Assembly: GCA_039188975.1 (NCBI GenBank)
Contig: JBCCYT010000057.1
Location: 1 to 23,046, forward strand
DNA length: 23,046 bases
Direction of reading: 5' to 3'
From: UBA11606 sp039188975
GTDB taxonomy: Bacteria > Actinomycetota > Acidimicrobiia > Acidimicrobiales > Aldehydirespiratoraceae
Below the pieces are notes generated by a model. That model was given only the letters and a program-made list of their open reading frames with translations. It made no database searches and had not been told where the DNA came from. The position numbers and the translations under genes were made by a program. Numbering within the stretch: the stretch's first letter is position 1; the number at the start of each line of letters is the position of its first letter. Of the stretch, positions 6,731-14,173 are shown one piece after another.

Positions 6731-6774
6731 CGGGCCCTCACCGGGCCCGTGTCGTCGAGGGCTCTTCCGAGCCC
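6731..6774. terminator. Tandem hairpins between convergent genes (probable bidirectional terminator)
   Basis: Two perfect stems sit in the 57 bases between the SHOCT-like and aldo/keto reductase stops. The first is CGGGCCC (6731-6737) with GGGCCCG (6743-6749), loop TCACC. The second is GGGCTC (6759-6764) with GAGCCC (6769-6774), loop TTCC. There is no T-run, as is common for high-GC actinobacterial terminators. Confidence 0.65.
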
Positions 6775-6776
6775 GG

Positions 6777-7667
6777 TCAACCGACGCTTTCGAGCGCGTC
6801 ACCGTCGAACAGCGGGATGATCCCCTGTTCGGCGCGGTCGCGCTCGAGCTCCGATGGGTCCGGTGCGGAGCCGTCGTGGCCGGCCATCGCGGCAAGCGTT
6901 GCGTCGAGCAGACGAGCATCGCTCGAGGTGTTGAGAAAGACCCGTGGCTCAGCGAGGACGAACTCGATGGCTCGCCGAAAGGCCTCGCCGGGGGAGAGCG
7001 GCTCGTACCAGGCGAACCGGGGCCCATCGTACTCGGGTGCCCAGCGCCGGCGACTCACCGATTTGATGGTCTGCATCGCAACGCCTCGTTCGACGCAAAC
7101 GTCGATCAACGCTTCGACATCGGCGGCGTACGCTGCGAACTCAGCCAAGCTGTGATTCCACGGAAACAGGACCGATGCGAACGGTGCCTCTCGAAGGCTC
7201 CGGAGGTGCATCTGGGGGATGCGCAGTCCGTGGCCGGTGACGCCCACCGCACCGGCCAGCCCTTCGTCGACGGCGTCAAAGAGCGCCCGTACTGCGCCGT
7301 CGGCGGCGAACGCGGCCTCCCAGTCCGAGTTCTCGACGAGGTTGTGGAGTTGGATCAGGTCGACTCGATCGACCCCCATGCGTTCCAAACTCGCTTCGAG
7401 CTGGGCACGGGCGGCGGACCCGCTGCGCTCCCCGGTCTTGGTCGCGAGGTAGACCTCGTGGCGGTGATCCTGCAGGAAGTCCTGAAGTCGCAGCTCGCTT
7501 TCGCCGTACGACGCGGCCGTGTCGATGTGGTTGATGTCGGCGTCACGGACCAGGGCCAGCGTCGTGTCGGCTCGAGATTGGCTCATGGCGCCGAGCGCGG
7601 CCGCCCCGAAGATGATTCGGCTGCTGTCGTGGCCGGTGGAACCGAACGGAAGGCGATCGATGGTCAT
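6777..7667 (-). CDS. Aldo/keto reductase family oxidoreductase
   Basis: This 296-residue protein has the AKR barrel start LPFGSTG...IIFGAAALG and the tetrad Asp49, Tyr54 (HIDTAASYGESE), Lys77 (LATKTGE) and His108 (LIQLHNL). It is a predicted cytoplasmic NADPH-dependent carbonyl reductase of unknown substrate. The segment GAVGVTGHGLRIPQMHL is typical, but the C-terminal cofactor region is short and diverged. The ATG at 7665-7667 overlaps the EngB stop by four bases (ATGA), with GGGAG seven bases upstream inside engB, so the two are cotranslated. The longer frame to 7739 only runs back into engB. Confidence 0.9.
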   Translation of the reverse strand: MTIDRLPFGSTGHDSSRIIFGAAALGAMSQSRADTTLALVRDADINHIDTAASYGESELRLQDFLQDHRHEVYLATKTGERSGSAARAQLEASLERMGVDRVDLIQLHNLVENSDWEAAFAADGAVRALFDAVDEGLAGAVGVTGHGLRIPQMHLRSLREAPFASVLFPWNHSLAEFAAYAADVEALIDVCVERGVAMQTIKSVSRRRWAPEYDGPRFAWYEPLSPGEAFRRAIEFVLAEPRVFLNTSSDARLLDATLAAMAGHDGSAPDPSELERDRAEQGIIPLFDGDALESVG

Positions 7668-8263
7668 GAGGCTCCCAACAGGTTGCGGATGGTCGTTCGC
7701 AGCTCGGGGATGCCGTTGCCCTTGTCGGCGCTCACCCATGTCACCTCACTGCGAGCAACCTCTAGCTTGTCAGTCAATTCGGTCCGCCGCTTCTTTGACT
7801 TCGAGGGCTTCACTTTGTCGGCTTTGGTGGCGACGAAGGTGATCGAGCGGCCGAGGCTCTCGAGCCACTCGACGGTTTGGAGGTCGAGTGCGGTGGGGCC
7901 GACGGCACCGTCGATCAAGAGAATCACCGATACGAGGTTCTCGCGCGCTTCGATGTAGGTGCTCAGCATCGTGGCCCACTTTTGCTGCTCGGCCTTCGAG
8001 ACGTTCGCAAAGCCGTAGCCGGGGAGGTCCATCAGCCAACGCCCGGAGTTCTCGGGCGCCAGCTCGAATGCGTTCATCAGGCGGGTTGCGCCCGGCTTCT
8101 TCGATGTCTTGGCCAGATTCTTGCGCTGGGCGAGGGCGTTGAGCAGCGAGGACTTCCCGACATTGCTGCGGCCGACGAACGCAACTTCGGCGTGCACGTA
8201 CGGCAGGTCCTCGAGGTCGACGTAGGACCGAACGAACGAAAGCGGCAAGGGACCGGGGGCCAT
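7664..8263 (-). CDS. engB: Ribosome biogenesis GTP-binding protein EngB/YsxC
   Basis: This 199-residue protein is the usual EngB size. It is a TRAFAC-class GTPase needed for 50S ribosomal subunit assembly in studied bacteria. G1 is GRSNVGKS (31-38), the switch region has KTSKKPGATR (52-61), G3 is DLPGYG (79-84), G4 TKADK (146-150) and G5 VSAD (177-180). The ATG at 8261-8263 is preceded on the minus strand by TACCGT six bases upstream, indicating a leaderless transcript. The open frame extends far upstream to 9190 without similarity; that part is antisense to the divergent SDR and is not coding. The gene is coupled to the downstream aldo/keto reductase. Confidence 0.95.
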   Translation of the reverse strand: MAPGPLPLSFVRSYVDLEDLPYVHAEVAFVGRSNVGKSSLLNALAQRKNLAKTSKKPGATRLMNAFELAPENSGRWLMDLPGYGFANVSKAEQQKWATMLSTYIEARENLVSVILLIDGAVGPTALDLQTVEWLESLGRSITFVATKADKVKPSKSKKRRTELTDKLEVARSEVTWVSADKGNGIPELRTTIRNLLGAS

Positions 8264-8269
8264 GAGGCG

Positions 8270-8293
8270 ACGGTAGCCCGCTCGCTCTACGAT
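8270..8293. promoter_or_regulatory. Back-to-back leaderless promoters for engB and the divergent SDR
   Basis: Only 36 bases separate the two divergent ATGs. On the minus strand TACCGT (8275-8270) is six bases from the engB ATG. On the plus strand TACGAT (8288-8293) is six bases from the SDR ATG. The two -10 elements are 12 bases apart, so the promoters must overlap and the polymerases probably exclude each other. Confidence 0.55.
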
Positions 8294-8299
8294 CCGGCG

Positions 8300-9061
8300 A
8301 TGGCAGACCTCAGCGGACGGACGGTGCTCATCACGGGCGGCAACGGCGGCATCGGACTCGGGATCGCGCGGGCATGCGCAACGGCCGGAGCGGACATCAT
8401 CGTGTGGGGACGCAACGCGGACAAGAACGCCGCCGCGGAAGCTGATCTCCGAGCGCTCGGCGGCTCGGCTCATGCGTTGGTCGTCGACGCGTCCGACGAA
8501 GGTTCGATTGACGCTGGCTTCGCTGCGTCGGTCGAACTGGCGAATGGTCGGATCGACTCGGTCTTCGCCAACGCCGGCGTCGGCGGCAACGGCGCTCGGT
8601 TTCCGGAGGTCACACTCGACGAGTGGCGACGGGTGATGACGACGAACCTCGACGGCGTCTTTCTCCTCTTTCGGGCCGCGGCCCGGCACATGATCGCTCA
8701 TGGCGAAGGCGGTGCACTCGTCGCCACATCCTCGACCTCTGCCATTCACGGCGCGGCAGGCAACGAGGCCTACGGCACGAGCAAGACTGCGCTGCTCGGT
8801 TTCTGCCGAGCGTTGGCGGTGAATCTCGCCCGTCACCACATCCGGGTCAATGCGTTGCTTCCCGGCTGGACGATCACCGAACTCGCAGCCTTCGGCTACG
8901 AGAACGACCGGTTTCGCGACGCCACCCTCAAACGCACACCGGCGCGTCGTTGGGCCGACCCCGATGAGATGGGTGCCGCCGGTGTGTTCCTCGCCGACCC
9001 AACGGCGACGTACCACACCGGCGACTCCATCGTGGTCGACGGCGGCTACACGATCTTCTGA
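8300..9061 (+). CDS. Short-chain dehydrogenase/reductase
   Basis: This is a 253-residue classical SDR, a predicted cytoplasmic NAD(P)-dependent oxidoreductase of unknown substrate. TGGNGGIG is at 12-19, NAG at 91-93, Asn116 in TTNLDGV, Ser in VATSSTS (142-147), and Tyr158-Lys162 in YGTSK, so the full tetrad is present. The fold ends with the usual GDSIVVDGGY. The ATG at 8300 is chosen because the Rossmann fold begins there and TACGAT lies six bases upstream; the longer frame starting at 7877 reads antisense through engB. It ends 13 bases before the convergent metY stop. Confidence 0.92.
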   Translation: MADLSGRTVLITGGNGGIGLGIARACATAGADIIVWGRNADKNAAAEADLRALGGSAHALVVDASDEGSIDAGFAASVELANGRIDSVFANAGVGGNGARFPEVTLDEWRRVMTTNLDGVFLLFRAAARHMIAHGEGGALVATSSTSAIHGAAGNEAYGTSKTALLGFCRALAVNLARHHIRVNALLPGWTITELAAFGYENDRFRDATLKRTPARRWADPDEMGAAGVFLADPTATYHTGDSIVVDGGYTIF

Positions 9062-9074
9062 CCGGCGCCTGCAG

Positions 9075-10379
9075 CTAGAGAGCAGCGAACCCTTTTTCGA
9101 GGTCGGCGAGGATGTCGTCGATGTGCTCGATGCCGACGCTGAGCCGCACCAGGCCAGGTGACACGCCGGTAGCGGCTTGCTCTTCTTCACTGAGCTGGGA
9201 ATGGGTGGTCGAGGCCGGGTGAATCACGAGGCTGCGCACGTCACCGATGTTGGCGACGTGGCTGTGGAGTTCGAGCGCTTCGACGAAGGCCTTGCCCGCT
9301 TCGAGGCCGCCCTTGAGGACGAACGAGGGGATCGCGCCGTACCCCTTGCCCCCGAACAGCTCGGTGGCCCGGGCGTGCCACGGGCTGTCGGGTAGTCCCG
9401 CATAGTTGACCGACTCAACCTCGTCTCGCCCAACGAGGAAGTTGGCGACCGTCTTGGCGTTCTCGCAATGACGCTCCATCCGCAGGCTCAGGGTCTCGAG
9501 GCCCTGGAGGAACATGAACGAGTTGAACGGGGTCGTTGCGGCGCCGAGATCTCGCAAGATCTGGACCCGGGCTTTGATGATGAAGGCGCCATGGCCCAGA
9601 GCCGGCCAGTAGGCGAGCCCGTGGTAGCTCGGATCGGGTTCGGTGAAGTTGGGGAACTTTCCGTTGCCGAAGTCGAAGGACCCGCCGTCGACGATGACGC
9701 CGCCGATCGAGGTGCCGTGACCGCCGATGTACTTCGTCGCTGAATGCACCACGATGTCGGCGCCGTGCTCGAGCGGTCGGACGAGGTACGGCGTAGCTGC
9801 AGTGTTGTCGACGATCAGCGGCACCCCGTTGGCGTGGGCGATGTCGGCGGTGCCGGCGATGTCGATCACATTGTTCTTCGGGTTGGGGAGTGTCTCGCCA
9901 AAGAAGACCTTCGTGTTGGGCTCGACGGCATCCGCCCACGCATCGAGATCGTCGGGGTCGTCGACGAACGTCACGGTGATGCCCATCTTGGGCAGCGTGT
10001 AGTGCAGCAGGTTGTAGGTGCCGCCGTAGAGCGCAGCCGAGGCAACGATGTGGTCGCCGGATTCGCACAGCGTGAGGATGGCGAGCGTCTCGGCCGCCTG
10101 CCCCGAGGAGACGGCGAGTGCACCGGGAATGCCGACGGCGGTCTCGGTACCGCCTTCGAGCGCCGACATTCGGGCCTCGAAGACGCCTTGGGTCGGGTTC
10201 ATGATCCGGGTGTAGATGTTGCCCATCTCGGCAAGCGCAAAGAGGTTGGCGGCGTGTTCGGCGCTGTTGAACGTGAACGACGTCGTTTGATAGATCGGCA
10301 CGGCTCGGGCGTTGGTCGCCGCGTCGGGCTCCTGGCCGGCGTGGATCTGGGCGGTCTCGAACTTCCAGGTATCGGACAT
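9075..10379 (-). CDS. metY: O-acetylhomoserine aminocarboxypropyltransferase (O-acetylhomoserine sulfhydrylase)
   Basis: This 434-residue PLP enzyme of the Cys/Met metabolism family has the usual MetY length. It makes homocysteine from O-acetylhomoserine and sulfide in direct-sulfhydrylation methionine synthesis. The start FETAQIHAGQEPD...PIYQTTSF is diagnostic. Tyr56 and Arg58 (IYTRIMNPT) bind PLP phosphate across the dimer, Asp191 (VDNTAATPY) contacts the pyridine nitrogen, and Lys216 (SATKYIGGHG) forms the Schiff base. HPASTTHSQL near the C-terminus is also typical. The ATG has no Shine-Dalgarno sequence but TAGCGT lies six bases upstream. I see no SAM riboswitch; a leaderless start would leave no room for one. 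Confidence 0.93.
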   Translation of the reverse strand: MSDTWKFETAQIHAGQEPDAATNARAVPIYQTTSFTFNSAEHAANLFALAEMGNIYTRIMNPTQGVFEARMSALEGGTETAVGIPGALAVSSGQAAETLAILTLCESGDHIVASAALYGGTYNLLHYTLPKMGITVTFVDDPDDLDAWADAVEPNTKVFFGETLPNPKNNVIDIAGTADIAHANGVPLIVDNTAATPYLVRPLEHGADIVVHSATKYIGGHGTSIGGVIVDGGSFDFGNGKFPNFTEPDPSYHGLAYWPALGHGAFIIKARVQILRDLGAATTPFNSFMFLQGLETLSLRMERHCENAKTVANFLVGRDEVESVNYAGLPDSPWHARATELFGGKGYGAIPSFVLKGGLEAGKAFVEALELHSHVANIGDVRSLVIHPASTTHSQLSEEEQAATGVSPGLVRLSVGIEHIDDILADLEKGFAAL

Positions 10380-10385
10380 GCCGTG

Positions 10386-10391
10386 ACGCTA
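10386..10391 (-). promoter_or_regulatory. Candidate leaderless -10 element of metY
   Basis: On the minus strand TAGCGT is followed by six bases and the metY ATG. The remaining intergenic DNA to 10498 is unusually AT-rich for this window around 10421-10445 (ATACTTTTAAGGGAAAATG), which may help promoter opening; no defined operator is visible there. Confidence 0.5.
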
Positions 10392-10498
10392 ACCAGCAAT
10401 AGACGACCATTGCACTCGGAAATCAATACTTTTAAGGGAAAATGTCTGGCCCGTGGCTAAGTTCGCCAATGGCCAACTCGATTGCGTTTCGAAGGTGC

Positions 10499-10504
10499 GA
10501 CACT
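10499..10504 (+). promoter_or_regulatory. Candidate leaderless -10 element of the SCO6745-like gene
   Basis: GACACT keeps the ANNNT core of a -10 element and sits six bases before the GTG at 10511, the same spacing as the other leaderless genes here. It is weaker than the TANNNT examples. Confidence 0.3.
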
Positions 10505-10510
10505 TGGCCT

Positions 10511-11407
10511 GTGCAATCCGCCCATCTCCCGCCGGTGCTCGCCCGGCAGCTGTGGCATCGGCTCGAGACCGTTCACGCCGTCACGTATTTCAGTCCCGAG
10601 AGCCGAGACGCGGCGACCCAACTCGGGCTCCGAGGTTTTTGGATGGGGTACTTCGCCCAACGAGGTGCGCCGATGGGGGCGGTCAGCCCCAGCGTGATCG
10701 ACGCAACGTTTTTCAACTTCCACCCGGCCCGGGTACGCCGGGCGATCCCCGATGCATGGACCTTCGCCGAGCCGGATGCGATCGTCTCCGCTCGTTGCGA
10801 TGCGGCCGCCGCTGCGCTCCGGCGAATCCTCGGCGACGAGCCCGCCGAGCGGCTCGCCGCGCTGGTGGTGGCACCGGCCGAGATCGCGATCGCTCACGCC
10901 GATGGCGTTGGCCGTCCCCTCTTCGCCGCCAACCGCAGCCTGCCCCGGCCCGACGACCCGGTCGCCGCGGCCTGGCAGGCAACGACCACTCTTCGAGAAC
11001 ATCGAGGCGACGGTCACGTCGCTGCGCTCGTGACGGCAGGGCTCGATGGCTGCGCCGCCCAGGTCCTGTTCGCCGCATCGGAGGGCGTTGCTCCGCTCGT
11101 GTACCGGGAGAGCCGCGGCTGGTCGGCCGATGACTGGGCCGCCGCAACCGAACGGCTGGCGGAGCGTGATCTTCTCGACCCGCAGGGTGCGATCACCGAT
11201 GCGGGTCAGGCCCTCCGCGCCGAGATCGAACAGACAACCGACCGGTTGGCGGTGGTCCCCTACGCAGCGGTCGGTCTCGAGCGGCTCGAGTGGTTGCTGG
11301 TCCAACTCGACCCGTTCGTCGAGATGGTCACCGCCGCTGGTGACATCCCATTCCCCAACCCGATGGGTCTCCCCCTTCCGGTCCCCGCCCACGAATGGTC
11401 GCACTGA
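10511..11407 (+). CDS. SCO6745-like helical protein
   Basis: This 298-residue protein belongs, by recognised motifs, to the actinobacterial SCO6745-like family, whose function is unknown; it is annotated with a helix-turn-helix-like fold. Signatures are HAVTYFSPE (22-30), LRGFWMGYFAQRGAPMGAV (40-58), NFHPARVRRAIPDAW (69-83), LREHRGDGHVAAL (161-173), SRGWSADDWAAA (201-212), and FPNPMGLPLP (281-290). No signal peptide or membrane helix is present. The start chosen is the GTG at 10511, since homologous sequence begins directly after it and a -10-like GACACT is six bases upstream; an in-frame ATG at 10442 would add 23 residues without family character. It is a single-gene unit facing away from metY. 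Confidence 0.8.
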   Translation: MQSAHLPPVLARQLWHRLETVHAVTYFSPESRDAATQLGLRGFWMGYFAQRGAPMGAVSPSVIDATFFNFHPARVRRAIPDAWTFAEPDAIVSARCDAAAAALRRILGDEPAERLAALVVAPAEIAIAHADGVGRPLFAANRSLPRPDDPVAAAWQATTTLREHRGDGHVAALVTAGLDGCAAQVLFAASEGVAPLVYRESRGWSADDWAAATERLAERDLLDPQGAITDAGQALRAEIEQTTDRLAVVPYAAVGLERLEWLLVQLDPFVEMVTAAGDIPFPNPMGLPLPVPAHEWSH

Positions 11408-11464
11408 GTTCGATCTCGGCGCGCCATGTCCGGACGGGCGGCGACGGCGAGCGGTCGGCAGCCG

Positions 11465-12145
11465 TCAATCGTCGATGCCGAGCTCGGATTCGAGCCGGGC
11501 GATCCGCTTGGTGAGCCCGGCGACCTGTGCCTCGAGTTCGGCAACCCGGTCGGGCGAGCCGGCCGAGGCGATGGGTGGAGGGCTCGGGCTGGCCGCCGCG
11601 TCGGCGGTGGCCACAGGAGACGCAGACGCGTCACCGGGGGTCTGAGCCCAGAGCTGCTCGATTCGTGGCTCGCGCTCACCGGGACGGCGTTCGAGGCGAA
11701 CGATCAGTGGCTCGTCACGCGCTGCCAGCCGGTCGAGTGCGGCGTCGACCCGCTCCACGTCACCGCCTGGCCCACCGTCGTAACGCTCGGTTCGGGTCGT
11801 GATCTCGTTGCGGGTTTGCGCGCCTCGAAGCAACAGCACTGCGAGCACGGCGGTCTCATCGCCGTCGAGCGCCAGTGCTTCGTCGATCACGTGGCGGTGC
11901 TTCGGCACGCGGTGGCCGGTGCCGCTCAGGGTGCGAGCGAATCCTCGCTGGCGAAGCTCCATCATCGTCTGGTCGACGTCTCGCTCTCCGAGCGTCATCA
12001 CCGGATCACGGTTGGTCGACTGGTTGCACGCGGCCACCAGTGCGTTGGTGCTGAGCGGATAGTTGTCAGGTGTGGTCTCCGCCTTCTCGATCAGCGATCC
12101 GATGATCCGGGCTTCGGTCGGCGTGAGTTGTTCGTGTGACTCCAC
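11465..12145 (-). CDS. YceH family protein (DUF480), double winged helix with C-terminal coiled coil
   Basis: This 226-residue protein carries the DUF480 double winged-helix fold. The first winged helix spans about 6-85 (LTPTEARIIGSLIEKAETTP, NYPLSTNALVAACNQSTNR, HRVPKHRHV) and the second 86-165 (LLLRGAQTRNEI). An Ala/Pro-rich linker (170-198) leads to a short coiled coil at 199-224, as in other YceH proteins. The biochemical role is not established; DNA binding is plausible from the fold. The GTG at 12143-12145 is chosen because the family motif starts eight residues in and TACGAT is six bases upstream. Upstream in-frame sequence to 12415 is antisense to the GH3 gene and not coding. It is convergent with the SCO6745-like gene across 57 bases in which I see no clear terminator. 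Confidence 0.9.
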   Translation of the reverse strand: MESHEQLTPTEARIIGSLIEKAETTPDNYPLSTNALVAACNQSTNRDPVMTLGERDVDQTMMELRQRGFARTLSGTGHRVPKHRHVIDEALALDGDETAVLAVLLLRGAQTRNEITTRTERYDGGPGGDVERVDAALDRLAARDEPLIVRLERRPGEREPRIEQLWAQTPGDASASPVATADAAASPSPPPIASAGSPDRVAELEAQVAGLTKRIARLESELGIDD

Positions 12146-12151
12146 CAACGG

Positions 12152-12157
12152 ATCGTA
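12152..12157 (-). promoter_or_regulatory. Candidate leaderless -10 element of the yceH-like gene
   Basis: On the minus strand TACGAT is followed by six bases and the GTG start. Its sequence and spacing match the promoter of the SDR at 8300. Confidence 0.5.
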
Positions 12158-12228
12158 GAACGAGGGTGCCCGGTGCTGTCCAGGGGCGTGTCGTCGTGAG
12201 CCCCGTCGATGGTGGCAAGCTGCTCGGC

Positions 12229-13497
12229 ATGCGTACGGCCGTGCTTCCGCTGCTTCTCGCCGTGCTCGCGGTCGGGTGCAGCGACGCGACGGATGACGCA
12301 GCCCCGTCGACCTCGGCTGCCGCCTCGACCAGCAGGAGTACGACGACGTCGGCGGCACCCGCCTCCACCACCACGACGACAACGAGCACCACGACGATTC
12401 CCCCGGCGGTCGCATTCGTCGACGATTTGGTCGCCGGGCTTTCGGCCCGAGAGTTGGCTCAACAACTTGTGGTCTTTGGCGATGCAGGGCGCATCGAGGC
12501 GGAACTCGTGGAGGAGACGGGGACGCTGTGCTTTGGTGGACTCTTTGTCACCGACCTGTCCGAGAACTGGCGACCAGTGGACTCGGTCGACGCCGCGGCA
12601 TCCGCGATGGCTGCCCTCCGCTCGTCGTTTTCCGCGTGCTCGATCCCGCCGTTTGTTGCAACCGACGCTGAGGTCGGAGCGAACGTCTTACGCGTTCCCG
12701 TCGATCCGCTCCCGGACGCGCAAACCTTGGAAGCCAACCATCGAGCTGATCCGGGCACGACATCAGAAGGTCTCGCGCCGGCAGCGTCGGTGTTTGCGGC
12801 CTCCTTGCGGGCTGTTGGCGTGGACGTCAATTTCGGCGTCGTGGCCGACGTTGATGCCGCAGATGGTTTCTACATGGATACCGCAGGGCGGTCGTTCGGA
12901 TCTGACCCCAACACGGTTGGCGAGATCACATCGGCGCTGATCGAGGGACACTGCGCGGCCGGCGTCGCACCCGCACTGAAGCACTTCCCCAATCAAGGCT
13001 CGACCGAGGCGGACCCCCACCTCGACGACTCGTTCTCCATCAACGACGCCGCAGCATGGCGAACGGTTGGAGCCATCCCGTACGAGTCGACCAATGCCCC
13101 GATGGTCATGGTCGGCCACATTCGGTATCCCAGCATCGACGGCGGAACTCCGGCGTCACTGTCGACCACGATCGTGTCGGGATGGTTGCGCAGCGAGCTT
13201 GGCTATGAGGGTGTCGTGATCACCGACGATCTGCTCGTCATGCGAGGCGCCGGTCGTGAGCTCAGCCCCGCGCAGCGAGCGATCGACGCACTTGTTGCGG
13301 GTGCCGATCTCGCCCTCTTCGTCGACGCGGAGCGTGGTGTGGCAACGATTGATGCCATCGAGGAACGCATCCTCACCGACGAGGCGTTCGCAGCCAAGGC
13401 TCGGGTCAGCGCTGCTCGTACCGTGCGGCTGAAGGGTGCTCTCGGCCTGTTGCCCGGGGCCGAGCCCGACTGGTTCTCGCTGTGTGCATCCCGATGA
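12229..13497 (+). CDS. Glycoside hydrolase family 3 lipoprotein (beta-N-acetylhexosaminidase-like)
   Basis: This 422-residue predicted lipoprotein has a signal LPLLLAVLAVG with lipobox Cys17, then a Ser/Thr-rich stretch (about 20-57) that would act as a wall-spanning linker. The rest is a GH3 N-terminal barrel of the NagZ type without the second GH3 domain. KHFPNQGSTEADPH (251-264) corresponds to the NagZ loop KHFPGHGxxxxDSH: the terminal His264 acid/base candidate and its preceding Asp are kept but GH is NQ and S is P. The nucleophile motif is VVITDDL (330-336). It probably cleaves N-acetylhexosamine bonds in cell-wall material, but the altered loop leaves activity uncertain. The start is the ATG at 12229, which places the signal peptide correctly; the ribosome site is weak. 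Confidence 0.85.
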   Translation: MRTAVLPLLLAVLAVGCSDATDDAAPSTSAAASTSRSTTTSAAPASTTTTTTSTTTIPPAVAFVDDLVAGLSARELAQQLVVFGDAGRIEAELVEETGTLCFGGLFVTDLSENWRPVDSVDAAASAMAALRSSFSACSIPPFVATDAEVGANVLRVPVDPLPDAQTLEANHRADPGTTSEGLAPAASVFAASLRAVGVDVNFGVVADVDAADGFYMDTAGRSFGSDPNTVGEITSALIEGHCAAGVAPALKHFPNQGSTEADPHLDDSFSINDAAAWRTVGAIPYESTNAPMVMVGHIRYPSIDGGTPASLSTTIVSGWLRSELGYEGVVITDDLLVMRGAGRELSPAQRAIDALVAGADLALFVDAERGVATIDAIEERILTDEAFAAKARVSAARTVRLKGALGLLPGAEPDWFSLCASR

Positions 13498-13591
13498 ACG
13501 CGGGGCGGTGCGGCATCGCGACCCGAATCTGGCCCTCAGCTTTGGCGCGAACCGGACGAAACTAGACAGGTAGTTCACTTCGGAGGTCCCC
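13498..13591 (+). promoter_or_regulatory. Promoter-bearing gap and ribosome site upstream of the H-NOX operon
   Basis: The 94 bases before the H-NOX start hold CGGAGG at 13581-13586, five bases before the GTG, a good Shine-Dalgarno sequence. The stretch around 13558-13580 (GAAACTAGACAGGTAGTTCA) is the least GC-rich part and the likely promoter core, but I cannot assign -35 and -10 with confidence. This gene, unlike many in the window, is therefore not leaderless. No inverted-repeat operator was seen. Confidence 0.4.
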
Positions 13592-14173
13592 GTGAAGGGT
13601 GTCATTTTCAACGTGCTCGAGGCTTTTGTCATCGAACACCATGGCGAAGACGCGCTCGACGACATCATCGATGCCACCGACCTCCAAACCACCGAGCCCT
13701 TCGTCGGGCCCGGTAACTACCCGGCTGAAGATCTGCTCGCCTTGGTCGGGACGGCGTCGACGATGACCGGGGTGGCCGTTCCCGACCTCATCCGTCAGTA
13801 CGGACGGTTCGCCTTTGCGTTTCTTGCCGACTCGGTGCCGACCCTGATGGAACGATTCGACGGAGCGGGAGACTTCCTCCTGGGCCTGGAGTCAGTCATC
13901 CACACCGAGGTCCGCAAGCTCGACCCGAACGCATCACCGGCACGGTTCACCACCATCCAGGTGAGCGACGATGAGCTCGACATGTACTACGAGTCTCCCT
14001 TTGGCCTGTTCACCCTGGTGGAGGGGCTCCTCGACGGTGTGGGTGACTGGTACTCGACTCCGCTGACGTGCGAGATGATCGAGTCCGAGGGCACCAACGC
14101 CCGCTTCCGGATCCGCTTTGCGGACGCCGCCCTCGCTCCGGCGTCGACTGATGCAGTGGCGGCGGATGTCTAG
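13592..14173 (+). CDS. Stand-alone H-NOX (heme nitric oxide/oxygen binding) sensor
   Basis: This 193-residue protein is a single H-NOX (HNOB) domain, the usual length. The start KGVIFNVLEAFVIEHHGED and ALDDII match the family. His104 in SVIHTEVRKL aligns with the proximal heme ligand (His102 in the Thermoanaerobacter protein), and LDPNASPARF carries the heme-distorting proline at 116. The heme-propionate motif YxSxR reads YESPF (133-137): Tyr133 and Ser135 are kept but the Arg is Phe137. It should bind heme and sense NO in the cytoplasm and regulate the kinase encoded next, whose ATG overlaps its last 8 bases. The GTG at 13592 follows a good CGGAGG. The distal-pocket O2-binding Tyr cannot be judged by eye. 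Confidence 0.9.
   Translation: MKGVIFNVLEAFVIEHHGEDALDDIIDATDLQTTEPFVGPGNYPAEDLLALVGTASTMTGVAVPDLIRQYGRFAFAFLADSVPTLMERFDGAGDFLLGLESVIHTEVRKLDPNASPARFTTIQVSDDELDMYYESPFGLFTLVEGLLDGVGDWYSTPLTCEMIESEGTNARFRIRFADAALAPASTDAVAADV

Noticed and set aside
7877..8299. N-terminal extension of the SDR at 8300
   Set aside because: It is antisense to engB and has no domain character; the SDR fold starts at 8300 with a -10 box six bases upstream.
8264..9190. N-terminal extension of EngB on the minus strand
   Set aside because: EngB proteins are about 200 residues, and the extension is antisense to the SDR gene.
9830..10510. Possible SAM or cobalamin riboswitch for metY
   Set aside because: The metY transcript appears leaderless, and no conserved riboswitch helices are visible upstream.
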